A stretch of 64,000 nucleotides of DNA, from positions 12,057 to 76,056 of the forward strand of contig CALIHR010000015.1 in assembly GCA_938020505.1 (NCBI GenBank), read 5' to 3'. Position numbers and translations under genes: made by a program. Source of the DNA: an uncultured Actinobaculum sp. Lineage in GTDB: Bacteria; Actinomycetota; Actinomycetes; Actinomycetales; Actinomycetaceae. A model generated the notes under the pieces. That model saw only the letters and a program-made list of their open reading frames with translations. It ran no database searches and was not told the origin of the DNA. Shown in pieces: positions 16,813 to 25,512 of this stretch; position 1 is the first letter of the stretch, and every line of letters begins with the position of its first letter.

Positions 16813-18135
16813 TCAGGCGAGCGAGCCCATCGGATCCCACGCGGGCAGCACGATCGGCTCGGAGTCGAGCGCCGGCAGCAGATCGGCGGGGAGGCGGTCG
16901 CAGTGGACGGCCACCTCGAATACGTGCTGGTCGAACCACGAGTCGTTCATTGTGAAGAAGCCCTTGTCGGCGATCTCGTCGCCCCAGGAGTTCTCGATCC
17001 GCCAACGGCGGGTCTCGCCGTCGAGAATGTCGACCCCGGTGAAAACCATGGCGTGCGTCATCTGCGCCTCGCCGTACTGGAGCTCCTCCGCCTTCGTCAT
17101 CTCCAGGTCGATGCCGTACGTGCCCTCATAGTCGAAGAGGCGCCCGTCCCAAATGCCGAGCTTCGAGTCGCATTGCTTGGCTGTGTCGCATCCCATCCAC
17201 ACGGGCTTGCCCGATTCGAGGGTTTCCGACGTCGCCCTGCGGACCACTTCAATCGGCACGTTGAGGTAGACGACCGGCTTGGCGCCCACGACGTTGCCGA
17301 GCCTGTCCACGGTGAACAGGGCGTTGTACGGCGACGTCGGGCGGGGGTCGTTGACGAGGCACACGTACTCGCTCAAATCGGGCAGGTACCTTGCCGCAAA
17401 CTCGAGCGGGGTCATCTCGCCTTCGCGCCCGAATTCACCGTCTTTGTCGCGCCACTGCCAGACGAAGCGCTGCGGCGGAGTCCCCAGGTGAATGGCGAGG
17501 ACCCTGTAAACCTGCTCCAGCGCGGCGGCTTTGACCTCGCGCGGATCGGCGCCTTCGGCCGCCGCCCGGCGAATGTCGCGAGCGCCCCTGCGCAGCAGCT
17601 TTTGGAGCGTTTGGTTCATCGCGCGGGTGTTCGACGAGGATTCAGTCTCCGGCATCGCGTATTTCGGCACGACTCCGTATTTCTCGACGAGCGCGACGAA
17701 CATGTTCCACTGGCCGCCGTCGTCGATCGGGTTCGACAACAGGTAGTGGACGGTGCGGTCGTCAACGTCGCGGCCGGCGAGCTCAATCATCGACGTCAGA
17801 AAGTAGTTCGCCTTCTCGAGCTTGTCCCAAAAGTGCTGATAGTTCTGGGAGAACTCGAATTCCTCGACGCCTGTGTGCTCGTAGACGGCCGGCTTGAGCG
17901 AGTTGAGGCCGGAGAAGAGCCAGCAGCGGCCGGATTTCTTCTGGTTCGTGATAGGCCACGTGTCGACTTTGACGGAGACGGACGGATCGATCGACGTGAC
18001 GATCTCCCGGTCCATCGCCACCTTGTCGATGGGCGTCTCGGCGACGGCGTTTTGGACGATCCGAGCGGTGCGATCGGCGGAAAAGGCAGCGGCGAAGCCC
18101 CGCACTTCCTCCCCGGTCAAAGAATCATCGGTCAT
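16813..18135 (-). CDS. pepC: Aminopeptidase C (bleomycin-hydrolase family, C1B)
   Basis: Cytoplasmic cysteine aminopeptidase that trims peptides; the family forms hexamers with an internal active site. 440 aa, the usual length. Catalytic Cys71 in KSGRCWLFSGLN, His in MTHAMVFTGV (near 360) and Asn in IENSWGDE (near 385) are all present. The oxyanion Gln is in PITNQ just before the Cys. Start ATG at 18135 with an AAGGAGGAG ribosome-binding site. The downstream gene at 16796 starts after 17 nt. Confidence 0.95.
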   Translation of the reverse strand: MTDDSLTGEEVRGFAAAFSADRTARIVQNAVAETPIDKVAMDREIVTSIDPSVSVKVDTWPITNQKKSGRCWLFSGLNSLKPAVYEHTGVEEFEFSQNYQHFWDKLEKANYFLTSMIELAGRDVDDRTVHYLLSNPIDDGGQWNMFVALVEKYGVVPKYAMPETESSSNTRAMNQTLQKLLRRGARDIRRAAAEGADPREVKAAALEQVYRVLAIHLGTPPQRFVWQWRDKDGEFGREGEMTPLEFAARYLPDLSEYVCLVNDPRPTSPYNALFTVDRLGNVVGAKPVVYLNVPIEVVRRATSETLESGKPVWMGCDTAKQCDSKLGIWDGRLFDYEGTYGIDLEMTKAEELQYGEAQMTHAMVFTGVDILDGETRRWRIENSWGDEIADKGFFTMNDSWFDQHVFEVAVHCDRLPADLLPALDSEPIVLPAWDPMGSLA

Positions 18136-18197
18136 AAGCTCCTCCTTGTCCCGCGGGCCCTCGCTGACCGCAAGGCCTCCATCCTGAGTTTTGCTTC

Positions 18198-18203
18198 ATT
18201 CTA
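18198..18203 (-). promoter_or_regulatory. -10 element (TAGAAT) for pepC
   Basis: TAGAAT on the minus strand, about 62 nt upstream of the pepC start, giving a conventional 5' leader with a ribosome-binding site. The rest of 18136-18371 shows no gene. Confidence 0.5.
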
Positions 18204-18371
18204 CGCCGATATTCGGCCATCGTGCGGCCGTCCGCATGTGGACCGGGAACCCCGCTCAGAGGAACGCGCAAACGCTCTCGCAGGGACGCTGGAAACAGCG
18301 CGACGGGGCGCTACGGGGTCTGCGTTCGGGAATCCTCGTAAACGCCCGCATCGAAACTGTTGAACAACAGT

Positions 18372-18992
18372 TCAATCAGAGCTCTCGCCACGCAGGGCGG
18401 CAACAACGTTGGCGATGAACTCCTCGGAGATCAGATCGTCCCGTGAATCGAGCTCGGAAAGCCAATCCGCATCGACGAATGTTATCTGACTGTCCGGGAG
18501 ATCAAGCCTCCCCTCCTCGAAGGATGTGAAGCGACGATGCAGGAAGTAACCAACAATCTCTTCTTGCGGAAGGTCGCCACGGCGAGCGCCTTCCGGGCGG
18601 TGTTCCCAGGCGCCGATCCACACCTGTTCTTCGTGAGTCAGATCCACGAGTTCATGGTCGCTAAGCTTCCCGTAACACAGCCATACGGCATCGACGATTT
18701 CATCGACATACAGATCGAGACCGTCACGGTCTAAATCGTGCTCGTCAAACTGTTTGCCGAGCTGTTCCTGCGAGAAAGCAGCTTTGCCCGCGTGCGCGCT
18801 GAGGAGCTCCCCCACAACCGGGCCCTTCGGCATGGCGTAGAATCGCTCGTCGAACAGAGCCGCCCCCGTTTGATGGGCGTACCATCCAAACACGTAGAAG
18901 CACAGCTTCTGCAACTTGAGGGTCCCGAGCGTGCGCTGCGGAGCGCGCTCAAGGAGCGCGTCGGCGACGTCAAATACTGTCGTCACTGCCAT
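18372..18992 (-). CDS. Panacea/SocA-domain (DUF4065) protein
   Basis: 206 aa with the Panacea core: TLGTLKLQKLCFYVFGWYAH (about 21-40) followed by YAMPKGPVVGEL, typical of SocA-type antitoxins that work as proteolytic adaptors, chaperones or toxin neutralisers. The C-terminal part is acidic. Start ATG at 18992 after GAAAGGGG. No toxin gene adjoins it: pepC is downstream and a response regulator upstream. It may be an orphan antitoxin, a phage-derived gene or a stand-alone adaptor. Family assignment is fairly sure; the role is not. Confidence 0.75.
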   Translation of the reverse strand: MAVTTVFDVADALLERAPQRTLGTLKLQKLCFYVFGWYAHQTGAALFDERFYAMPKGPVVGELLSAHAGKAAFSQEQLGKQFDEHDLDRDGLDLYVDEIVDAVWLCYGKLSDHELVDLTHEEQVWIGAWEHRPEGARRGDLPQEEIVGYFLHRRFTSFEEGRLDLPDSQITFVDADWLSELDSRDDLISEEFIANVVAALRGESSD

Positions 18993-19045
18993 TGCCCTGC
19001 CCCTTTCTCGCTTGGATGATCAATTCACACTCAGCTTGCCACACA

Positions 19046-19684
19046 TCACGCGTCGATTTCGCCGCGTCTCATCGCTTCGACTACGGCCGACGTCCGATCG
19101 ACGACGTCAAGCTTGGCAAAGGCTCGCGAAAAGTACGTCTTGACCGTGGCCGTGCCCACGCCCATGGCCGTCGCGATCTGGCGGTTCGTCATTCCCTCCG
19201 CCGCGAGCGCCAAGACCCGCTTTTCCTGTTCGGACAGCTCGTCGACTCCGCCGCCGGCCGAAGAACCGCCTCTCACGCTTTGCGTCACGGCCCTCGCCGC
19301 CCTTTCGTCCAGCACGGTGCGTCCCAGGGCAGTCGCCCGAATCGCCTCCGCCAGGCGAGAGGGCTCAATGTCTTTGAGGACGTAGCCGCTGGCGCCAGCC
19401 TCGATGGCGGCCAGGATGTCGCGGTCGGTGTCGTACATCGTCAAAATGAGAATCTTGGTGGCGGGCGAGATTTGAAGCGCCTTGCGGGCCACGTCCGACC
19501 CGCTCATGTCGGGCATGCGCAGGTCGAGAAGCAGAACGTCCGGGCGCAGCTCTTCAACCAGCTCGAGTGCACGCGCGCCTCCTGACGCCTCACCGAGCAC
19601 CTTAAGATTCGCATACTTTTCGATCATGCTTTTTATTCCCTCGCGAATCATCGGGTGGTCGTCGACCATGACGATCGAGATCAT
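19046..19684 (-). CDS. NarL/LuxR-family response regulator
   Basis: 212 aa. Receiver domain with acidic pocket D8/D9 and phospho-acceptor D54 in LLLDLRMPDMSG, then a LuxR-type HTH (about 147-200, SEQEKRVLALAAEGMTNRQI). It overlaps the upstream kinase by ATGA, so it is co-translated with it. It likely controls its own operon, including the MFS exporter. Confidence 0.92.
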   Translation of the reverse strand: MISIVMVDDHPMIREGIKSMIEKYANLKVLGEASGGARALELVEELRPDVLLLDLRMPDMSGSDVARKALQISPATKILILTMYDTDRDILAAIEAGASGYVLKDIEPSRLAEAIRATALGRTVLDERAARAVTQSVRGGSSAGGGVDELSEQEKRVLALAAEGMTNRQIATAMGVGTATVKTYFSRAFAKLDVVDRTSAVVEAMRRGEIDA

Positions 19685-21258
19685 TCCTCTTCCTTCCCTT
19701 GCGGCGTCGGGCTGATCGATTCTTGCGACGCCGGGCTCACGGCTTGTTGCGACGCCGGGCTCACGGCTTGTTGCGACGCCGGACCCGCAGCCGACGCCGC
19801 ACTCTCCCCGGCGGGAGCGTCGACCGGAATCCGCGCGACGACACGGGTTCCACGCTCCGGCGAACTCTCTATGCTGACGCAGCCGCCCAGATCCGCCGCC
19901 CTGCCGCGCATGTCGGAAATCCCGAAACCCGAGCCGTTTCCTTCGGGCTCATACAGCAGGCGGTCTCGTTGCAACGCACTCCCCGTCCGCCCAACGCGCG
20001 GGGAACCAGATCGTCCCTCATCCATGGACTCCGGTCGGCTCCGGAGGGCCGATCGATTCAAAGGGTCGGAGCCTTCGCCGACGGCGCCCGCCGTGGCGGG
20101 GTCAAAACCGACGCCGTCGTCGCTAACCTCCAAAACCGCCGCTCCCGCGACGGACCGAAGCGAAACCGCAACATTGGCGGCCCGGGAGTGCCGGGCGACG
20201 TTGGCGATTGCCTCCTGCGCGATGCGAAGAACGGCGACTCTCACGGGCTGCGGCAGAGGAAGCAGTGCCGAATCGAGCGAGCGGGTCACCGCGATTCCCT
20301 CGTGTTCGAGTCGGTCCGCCGCCCTGCCCACCGCCTCCGCCAATCCGCGCCCGTCTAGCGCCCGCGGACTCGCGTCGGCGATCATTCGGCGAGTGTCGTC
20401 CAGGCATTCTTGGGCGAGCTGGACGATCATCGCCAAATGCCGCGACGCTTGGGAATCGTCTGCGGCGTCATTCGCGGGTCCGGCGTCATTCGCGGGTGCG
20501 ACGCCATTCGCGGGTGCGGCAACGTTCGCCGACAGCACGACGCCGTTTTCATGCGGCGCAGCGCCCGCCTGCGCGACATCGGCCGCCGTCGCCCGCGCGA
20601 GAGCCAGAATCGAGGCGAGGTCCTGAGCGATCGTGTCGTGCATTTCGCGCGCGATCCTCTCTCTTTCGCGCGCCGTCCCCTCGAGGTGCGACAGGCGGGC
20701 GATCTGCGCGTTGCGAGCCTGAAGTTGCTCTACAAGCTCCCGATTCCTCATATTCGTTTCGGCCAGCAGATCGATGGGTTTGCCGAATAGCCCGGTCAAA
20801 ACCACCACGGCGACGGCCGACGCCGCCCACTTGGACAGATTGTCGAATGTGGGCTCACCGCCGAGCGCCTGCACTGCGACGAGGCCGAAGTTCATCACGG
20901 CTGCGGCCGCGAGCGCCCCGCGATAGGCGAGAACGATGAAGAGTTCGGGAATCACATAGACCTGAGCGAGGAGCGCATTCCGATCGGCGAGAGCCGCCCC
21001 CAACACGCTCGCGACCGCGACGGCTGCAAACGCCCATCCGCCTCGAGCCCCGACCACGGGGCCGTATCTCCAGCCTCGGCGCGCCAAGACGGCGAAAAGC
21101 GCGGTCGGAACGGCAATGAGCGTGCAGGCGACGACGGCGAAGAAACTCGTTCGCGCGGCTCCCCCAGCCGCCTCGCGAGCCGAAGCGGACCTCAAGGCGA
21201 TGTATAGCGCCAGGAGCGCCGTCGACGAGACGAAATACAGCGTCCATTCCCGTCTCAT
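19681..21258 (-). CDS. Sensor histidine kinase (HisKA_3 family) with low-complexity insertions
   Basis: 525 aa. Five or six TM helices (1 to about 165) with almost no extracellular loop suggest intramembrane sensing. A coiled coil and the HisKA_3 motif RIAREMHDTIAQDL with phospho-acceptor His207 follow, then a HATPase domain with SDDGVGFD and GFGISDMRGRA. Two oddities: the roughly 50 residues between the two ATP motifs form a charged Ser/Arg insertion longer than normal, and an Asn/Ala repeat (NGVAPANDAGPAND) interrupts the helical hairpin. The C-terminus has short SPASQQAV repeats. It overlaps the MFS gene upstream and the regulator downstream by ATGA, a tightly coupled three-gene operon. 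Confidence 0.9.
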   Translation of the reverse strand: MRREWTLYFVSSTALLALYIALRSASAREAAGGAARTSFFAVVACTLIAVPTALFAVLARRGWRYGPVVGARGGWAFAAVAVASVLGAALADRNALLAQVYVIPELFIVLAYRGALAAAAVMNFGLVAVQALGGEPTFDNLSKWAASAVAVVVLTGLFGKPIDLLAETNMRNRELVEQLQARNAQIARLSHLEGTARERERIAREMHDTIAQDLASILALARATAADVAQAGAAPHENGVVLSANVAAPANGVAPANDAGPANDAADDSQASRHLAMIVQLAQECLDDTRRMIADASPRALDGRGLAEAVGRAADRLEHEGIAVTRSLDSALLPLPQPVRVAVLRIAQEAIANVARHSRAANVAVSLRSVAGAAVLEVSDDGVGFDPATAGAVGEGSDPLNRSALRSRPESMDEGRSGSPRVGRTGSALQRDRLLYEPEGNGSGFGISDMRGRAADLGGCVSIESSPERGTRVVARIPVDAPAGESAASAAGPASQQAVSPASQQAVSPASQESISPTPQGKEEE

Positions 21259-22925
21259 TGCATCTCCGCCTCCAAACTTTTCGTTTGCTGATTCGGCAGC
21301 ACAGACCGCGGATATAAGAAAGCTATCGCGATCAGCAGCGCGCAGGCGATGGCCATTGCCAAGAATACGCTGCCGGAGGCCTCTGCGTATGCCTTGCGGA
21401 CGGCGTCTATAGCAGCTCGCTTGGCGCCCCCTCCGCCGGGCAGCCGCCCGGACTGCGCGTGGCCAGACGTTATCTTTGCCGCCAGCTCAGAGGCGCGCGC
21501 TCGCGTGATCCCGAAGCCGCCGAGTTTACGGTAGACGGCGTCGGCGAACTTCGAAACGCTGACCGAAGCGAAAACCGCCATCCCGAGCGCTCCCCCGAGG
21601 TTTTTCATGCTTTGAGTGACCGACGTCGTCTCCCCGTACGCCGACGCGGCGGCCCGATTGACCATGTCGGTCGCAGCAGGGCTGAACATGAATCCGATTC
21701 CAGCGCCTGCGCACCCGAGCAGCCAGGCGAGGTCGCCGGCCGCGGGCAGGCCGGACGCCGATCCTGCCGCGCAACGCCACAACAGGAAAAAGCCGATTGC
21801 GGCCACGGCTCCGCCGATCAGCACGACGGCGGCGATCCCCCGCTTGTCGAAAATCCTGGCGCCAAACTGCGACGCGGCGAGGAAGCCGACGAAAAACGCC
21901 AAAAGGAGCCCGCTCGCCCTCCCGACGGTCAAACCGAGGGAAAGCTGGCCGTACACGCTCACGAAGTACATGAGCGGGATGAAGACCGCCGACGCGACCA
22001 GGGTGGCAAGAGCCGAGAGTGTGAAAGCCCTGTTTGCGAAGGCTCCGACGTCGACGACCGGCCGGGCAGTGCGGCGCTCCAACAGAAAGAAGCACAGGAA
22101 AAGGGCGAGCGAACCGCCGAAGCTGGCGAGGATTCGCGGATCGGCCCAGCCGACGTCGCCGCCTTTCTTCAGCGGCAAAATGAGGAGGCCCATCGCGAGG
22201 GCGGCAATGGCGGCGCCCGCCCAATCGATTGCCCGATCGGCGGGCTTTTCGTCTCGAAGATCGGCGGCGTTGACGCTTCCTGCGCCGACGACGCCTTCGC
22301 CGTCTCTTGCACCCGCAGCCCTCTCGACCTCTCCTGCACCCACAGCCCTTTCAACGTCTCCTGCGCCGACAAGGACAAGACCGGAGGCGATCAAAGCCAG
22401 GGGAAGGTTGACGAAGAAAATGTACCGCCATGAATACTGCACCAGCCACGAGCCCGCAACAGGGCCGATGGCCGTCATGGCGCCGGTTATGGCGAAGAAC
22501 AGGGCCATTGACTTCGCCCGGTCCCGCTCTTTCGAAGAGGCGATGAGGATTCCCACCGCGGCCGGGAACATGAGCGCGGCGCCGACGCCTTGCACGACCC
22601 GCGCCGCAACTATCCACGGCTGCGCCAGGCCTGCCGGCGTCGCCCCGCACAGCGCGCTTCCCGCGGAGAACAAGGCTATTCCCGCAAGCATGATTCGCCT
22701 GTAGCCCCAGGCGTCGGCCATTTTCCCGCCCAGAGGGAAGGCGGCTGCCGCGGCCAACAGGTAGGCGTTGACCACCCATTCGATTCCTGGCGAATCCAGT
22801 CCCAAACCCGACGCGATCGTTTGAGAGGAGACGGAAACTATCGTCTGATCGACGGTCGTCATTGACACGGCTGCGATGAGTCCCGCAAGCACTGTTCCGG
22901 ACCGCCGTTTGCCCTTGTTCAGCAT
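21255..22925 (-). CDS. MFS drug exporter, DHA2 (EmrB/QacA) type
   Basis: 556-aa transporter with 14 predicted TM helices. The N-terminus MTTVDQTIVSVSSQTIA and the motif DAWGYRRIMLAGI match the 14-TM drug:H+ antiporters (motif A and the family's D1 signature). Start ATG at 22925 after AAGGAAG; an in-frame start further upstream would add a basic segment without a ribosome-binding site. The cytoplasmic loop around residues 200-240 contains a repeat of the type AGDVERAVGAGEVERAAG. First gene of the MFS-kinase-regulator operon, so probably induced by the compound it exports. Confidence 0.9.
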   Translation of the reverse strand: MLNKGKRRSGTVLAGLIAAVSMTTVDQTIVSVSSQTIASGLGLDSPGIEWVVNAYLLAAAAAFPLGGKMADAWGYRRIMLAGIALFSAGSALCGATPAGLAQPWIVAARVVQGVGAALMFPAAVGILIASSKERDRAKSMALFFAITGAMTAIGPVAGSWLVQYSWRYIFFVNLPLALIASGLVLVGAGDVERAVGAGEVERAAGARDGEGVVGAGSVNAADLRDEKPADRAIDWAGAAIAALAMGLLILPLKKGGDVGWADPRILASFGGSLALFLCFFLLERRTARPVVDVGAFANRAFTLSALATLVASAVFIPLMYFVSVYGQLSLGLTVGRASGLLLAFFVGFLAASQFGARIFDKRGIAAVVLIGGAVAAIGFFLLWRCAAGSASGLPAAGDLAWLLGCAGAGIGFMFSPAATDMVNRAAASAYGETTSVTQSMKNLGGALGMAVFASVSVSKFADAVYRKLGGFGITRARASELAAKITSGHAQSGRLPGGGGAKRAAIDAVRKAYAEASGSVFLAMAIACALLIAIAFLYPRSVLPNQQTKSLEAEMQ

Positions 22926-23114
22926 GGGCTTCCTTTCCCTTGCGCCCCGGCTGCGCGTTCGTCGGTCCGACCGGGACTTCACGTCCAGCCTTCGGGCATC
23001 CTGCCGCGGCCGCAATTTCGGCCGCAAAACAAGGCTAGGAAAAGGGAAAGGGAGCGCGCGCCGGCAAACTGGCCGCGCTCATGTCGTCCGATCGGCGGAC
23101 GCGGACGCATACAG

Positions 23115-23720
23115 TCATGCGGCCTTGCGGAAGAAGAAGATAAAGCCGAGGTCCTCGCCCGTATCGTGTTGGATGCATATCCCGGCTATTGCGAAGTGCG
23201 TGCTGTCGCCGACGGCGTCTTGGACCGTCGTTGATGCGATATCCAACTGGTTGTTTCTTTTTGTCTCAGATCCCGCCGCTTGGCCTCCACAAGCAGGGTG
23301 CCCTTCCTCGGGACCGCATACGAGCCCGTATCTATGACTTTTCGGAATCCCCTGAGCGTTGAGACCCTGAGGATAAGCGACGAACTCGAGCACATCGATC
23401 GAATCGCAATTCTCAACGGTCAGGCGTATGTCATGCCCAGAATGAGAATAGAGATGCCATCTTTTTGGCGCTGGCATCTCATCGGACATGGGGGTGTTCA
23501 GTCGCGAATTGATGCGCGAGTCGGCAGAGAAAGACGATCGGCCGACGGCGGATTGCACATGCAGCACGAGCGGCCGCTGAGCGACGGATCGTTCAGCGGC
23601 CGAAGGCGAATGGGCGGTGCTGGCTTGCGGACCCGAGTCACGTTCTCCGCATGCTGACACGAAGATCATCGCCGCAATCGATACACTACTGATTCTCCTT
23701 GCGAAAGAGGAATTCAACAT
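23115..23720 (-). CDS. Putative lipoprotein, unknown function
   Basis: 201 aa. Start ATG at 23720 with GGAGGAAAG directly upstream. A signal peptide ends in the lipobox FVSAC (near residue 24), then a disordered Ser/Ala/Gln linker and a roughly 110-residue globular C-terminal part with four cysteines (ENCDS, LVCGP, PACGG, GICIQ) that could form disulfides. No family recognised. Its start lies inside the end of the preceding gene (35-nt overlap), so it is the last gene of a three-gene operon. Confidence 0.65.
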   Translation of the reverse strand: MLNSSFARRISSVSIAAMIFVSACGERDSGPQASTAHSPSAAERSVAQRPLVLHVQSAVGRSSFSADSRINSRLNTPMSDEMPAPKRWHLYSHSGHDIRLTVENCDSIDVLEFVAYPQGLNAQGIPKSHRYGLVCGPEEGHPACGGQAAGSETKRNNQLDIASTTVQDAVGDSTHFAIAGICIQHDTGEDLGFIFFFRKAA

Positions 23721-24369
23721 TCTTTCCTCCGTAGATGTATGGAAGGTAGTCATCGATCATTTTCGAGCACAGGCTGCCGATCGCCCTCAAACTCCATTCC
23801 GAGCGCGGCATGGGCTTATCAAAAAGAACAAGCTCTTCCTTCGGCTCTTTGACTTGGTCCGAATCGATAGTGCGAATCAACAGAGAAAAGTCACGAGCCT
23901 CCCCCTTCGACGGCTCGGGGAGAGGCTCGTGAGCTTCTCTGACCTCCCGTAGCATCTCTTCGGCGTGTTGGGGCCGATACCTGACCACAGGTCCATACTG
24001 GATGGGGAAAAAGGTAACCCGCGCCGCACTCAGTCGATAGCTGGCAAATTCGTCCAGAACCAACTGGGCGACTTGAAGAAACGGCGAGACAGGGATATCG
24101 ATATTGACCGGATAGGTGATCTCCGCACGCAAGCCATCGGCAAGATAGTCCCCCTCCATCAACGAGTCGTCATCGTAGAGGAAAACCGTCTCCCATTGGC
24201 CGATCAAGCTGTCGCGTTCGCCCTCGATCCCAAGGCTTCGGCTGACCTGAAAAAGAAGATCGGCGAAATCTAGCTCGACGACGCTTTCGGGGGCCTTACG
24301 GATATGTTCCAAAACATGTCCATAAGCAACTAGCTCCAGAGAGCGGCGTTCAGGCAGCCTTTCAAGCAC
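23686..24369 (-). CDS. Hypothetical cytoplasmic protein
   Basis: 227 aa, GTG start at 24369, three bases after the stop of the preceding exported protein, which suggests translational coupling. No signal peptide or TM helix. Predicted alpha/beta, acidic, with a C-terminal segment SLCSKMIDDYLPYIYGGKNVEF. Not recognised. Codon use is less GC-biased than in neighbouring housekeeping genes. Sandwiched between two exported proteins. Confidence 0.6.
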   Translation of the reverse strand: MLERLPERRSLELVAYGHVLEHIRKAPESVVELDFADLLFQVSRSLGIEGERDSLIGQWETVFLYDDDSLMEGDYLADGLRAEITYPVNIDIPVSPFLQVAQLVLDEFASYRLSAARVTFFPIQYGPVVRYRPQHAEEMLREVREAHEPLPEPSKGEARDFSLLIRTIDSDQVKEPKEELVLFDKPMPRSEWSLRAIGSLCSKMIDDYLPYIYGGKNVEFLFRKENQ

Positions 24370-24372
24370 GGA

Positions 24373-24918
24373 TCAAACACCGCACCGTAAAGAGTTAATT
24401 TTGCTGACAGCACGGCCATAAGATTTCTGCGCCCCCGGAGCATAGATTTCTCCGAACGTGTACCATTTAGTGTCTTCATTGCCGTTGCACTCGTAACGAG
24501 CCACCGCAGCTTTGCCACGTCCACCGCCAGGCCAAACACTTTTACGACGAGAAGACGCCATCGTGGAATAGGAAAACCATGATGTCTGAGCTCTAAGGGT
24601 TGCTTTTACTTGTAGCTTCCTAGATGTGCCGCTGAGGAGTTTCCACGTGACGTGGCCAGACACGTCACCCCTGGATAGATGCGCGTCGTGCGCTTCAACC
24701 AGACCAATGAACACCTCCTGCGGTCTGTTTGCCGACTCAGAGCCACCTTTCACCGTTGCATCAGATGTATCTGCTTTCGCGGGATCGTCAGAAGGGTGGG
24801 CAGTAGCAGCGGAAACAGCGCCGGAAGGAGAAACCCGGTCCGAGGCGGAGGCGGTTTGCGGGGCAAGAATGCCCGAAATCGTCAATGCGGCTATTAGCGC
24901 AAACTTTGTGGTTTTCAT
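24373..24918 (-). CDS. Secreted protein, unknown function
   Basis: 181 aa. ATG at 24918 with GGAGGT 8 nt upstream is preferred over in-frame starts further up. Signal peptide MKTTKFALIAALTISGILA with cleavage near ASAS, an Ala/Ser/Asp linker, then a roughly 100-aa domain with KWYTFGEIYAPG and a C-terminal cysteine pair (YECNG, LRCGV). No family recognised. First gene of the operon 24918-23115 and preceded by an AT-rich promoter region. Confidence 0.6.
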   Translation of the reverse strand: MKTTKFALIAALTISGILAPQTASASDRVSPSGAVSAATAHPSDDPAKADTSDATVKGGSESANRPQEVFIGLVEAHDAHLSRGDVSGHVTWKLLSGTSRKLQVKATLRAQTSWFSYSTMASSRRKSVWPGGGRGKAAVARYECNGNEDTKWYTFGEIYAPGAQKSYGRAVSKINSLRCGV

Positions 24919-25113
24919 GAGTTTTACCTCCGAAATGATGCAAGCCACCATTGTCAAGTTAAATGTGTGGCTTTATGAATGTGCTTATAATTTTATATTA
25001 CCTAGGGCGCATCGAATGGGGCAAGGGTTTTTTATTTGTATTTTGGCAATTTGTACTAGTTTTTCCGTCAGCGCTTCCTCAGTCCTCCCCAGTCGGCGTC
25101 GTTCACGTTCTCG
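24919..25113. promoter_or_regulatory. AT-rich intergenic region
   Basis: Strikingly AT-rich (TTATAATTTTATATTA around 24985-25000, and T-runs near 25030-25065) in an otherwise GC-rich neighbourhood. On the minus strand it provides promoter-like sequence for the 24918 operon and T-rich sequence after the gene ending at 25114. No gene is seen. Confidence 0.5.
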
Positions 25114-25512
25114 TCAGGCGGCATTGCCCCCGTCTTCGCCGGCCTCCTCGTTGAACCGCTCGCGGTTGAAGAGCACGTCGACAAAGGTCGACGCGCGGAC
25201 GATCAGAACGACGCCGATCAGCGCGGAAAGCATCCCGGCGAGCCAGGCGAGCCCCGCCGGGGCGAGCGGGGTGAGAATGAGGCCGATGCCGGAGACGATG
25301 CGCCTGCGCCGCATCGCCCCGTACACCGCAAGCCCCAGCCCGGCGCAGGAGATCGCCGCGAAAACCTTCATCGCGTCGTCGGGCGCCACGCATCCCCCGC
25401 TGTAAAACACGGCGTAAACGCCGCAAGCGGCGGCAAAGGCTCCCACGGCGACGCCCACCCCGAGGAGCAGAACGTCAACGCGGTTCAAAGGCGCGGGAGC
25501 CGGCTGCTTCAC
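25114..25512 (-). CDS. Small membrane protein, about four TM helices
   Basis: 132 aa starting at a GTG that overlaps the stop of the alcohol dehydrogenase (GTGA at 25512-25509). About four hydrophobic segments separated by short loops, with MRRRR between TM2 and TM3, and a Glu-rich tail (NRERFNEEAGEDGG). No family recognised. Coupling to the dehydrogenase suggests a shared transcript. Confidence 0.65.
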   Translation of the reverse strand: MKQPAPAPLNRVDVLLLGVGVAVGAFAAACGVYAVFYSGGCVAPDDAMKVFAAISCAGLGLAVYGAMRRRRIVSGIGLILTPLAPAGLAWLAGMLSALIGVVLIVRASTFVDVLFNRERFNEEAGEDGGNAA

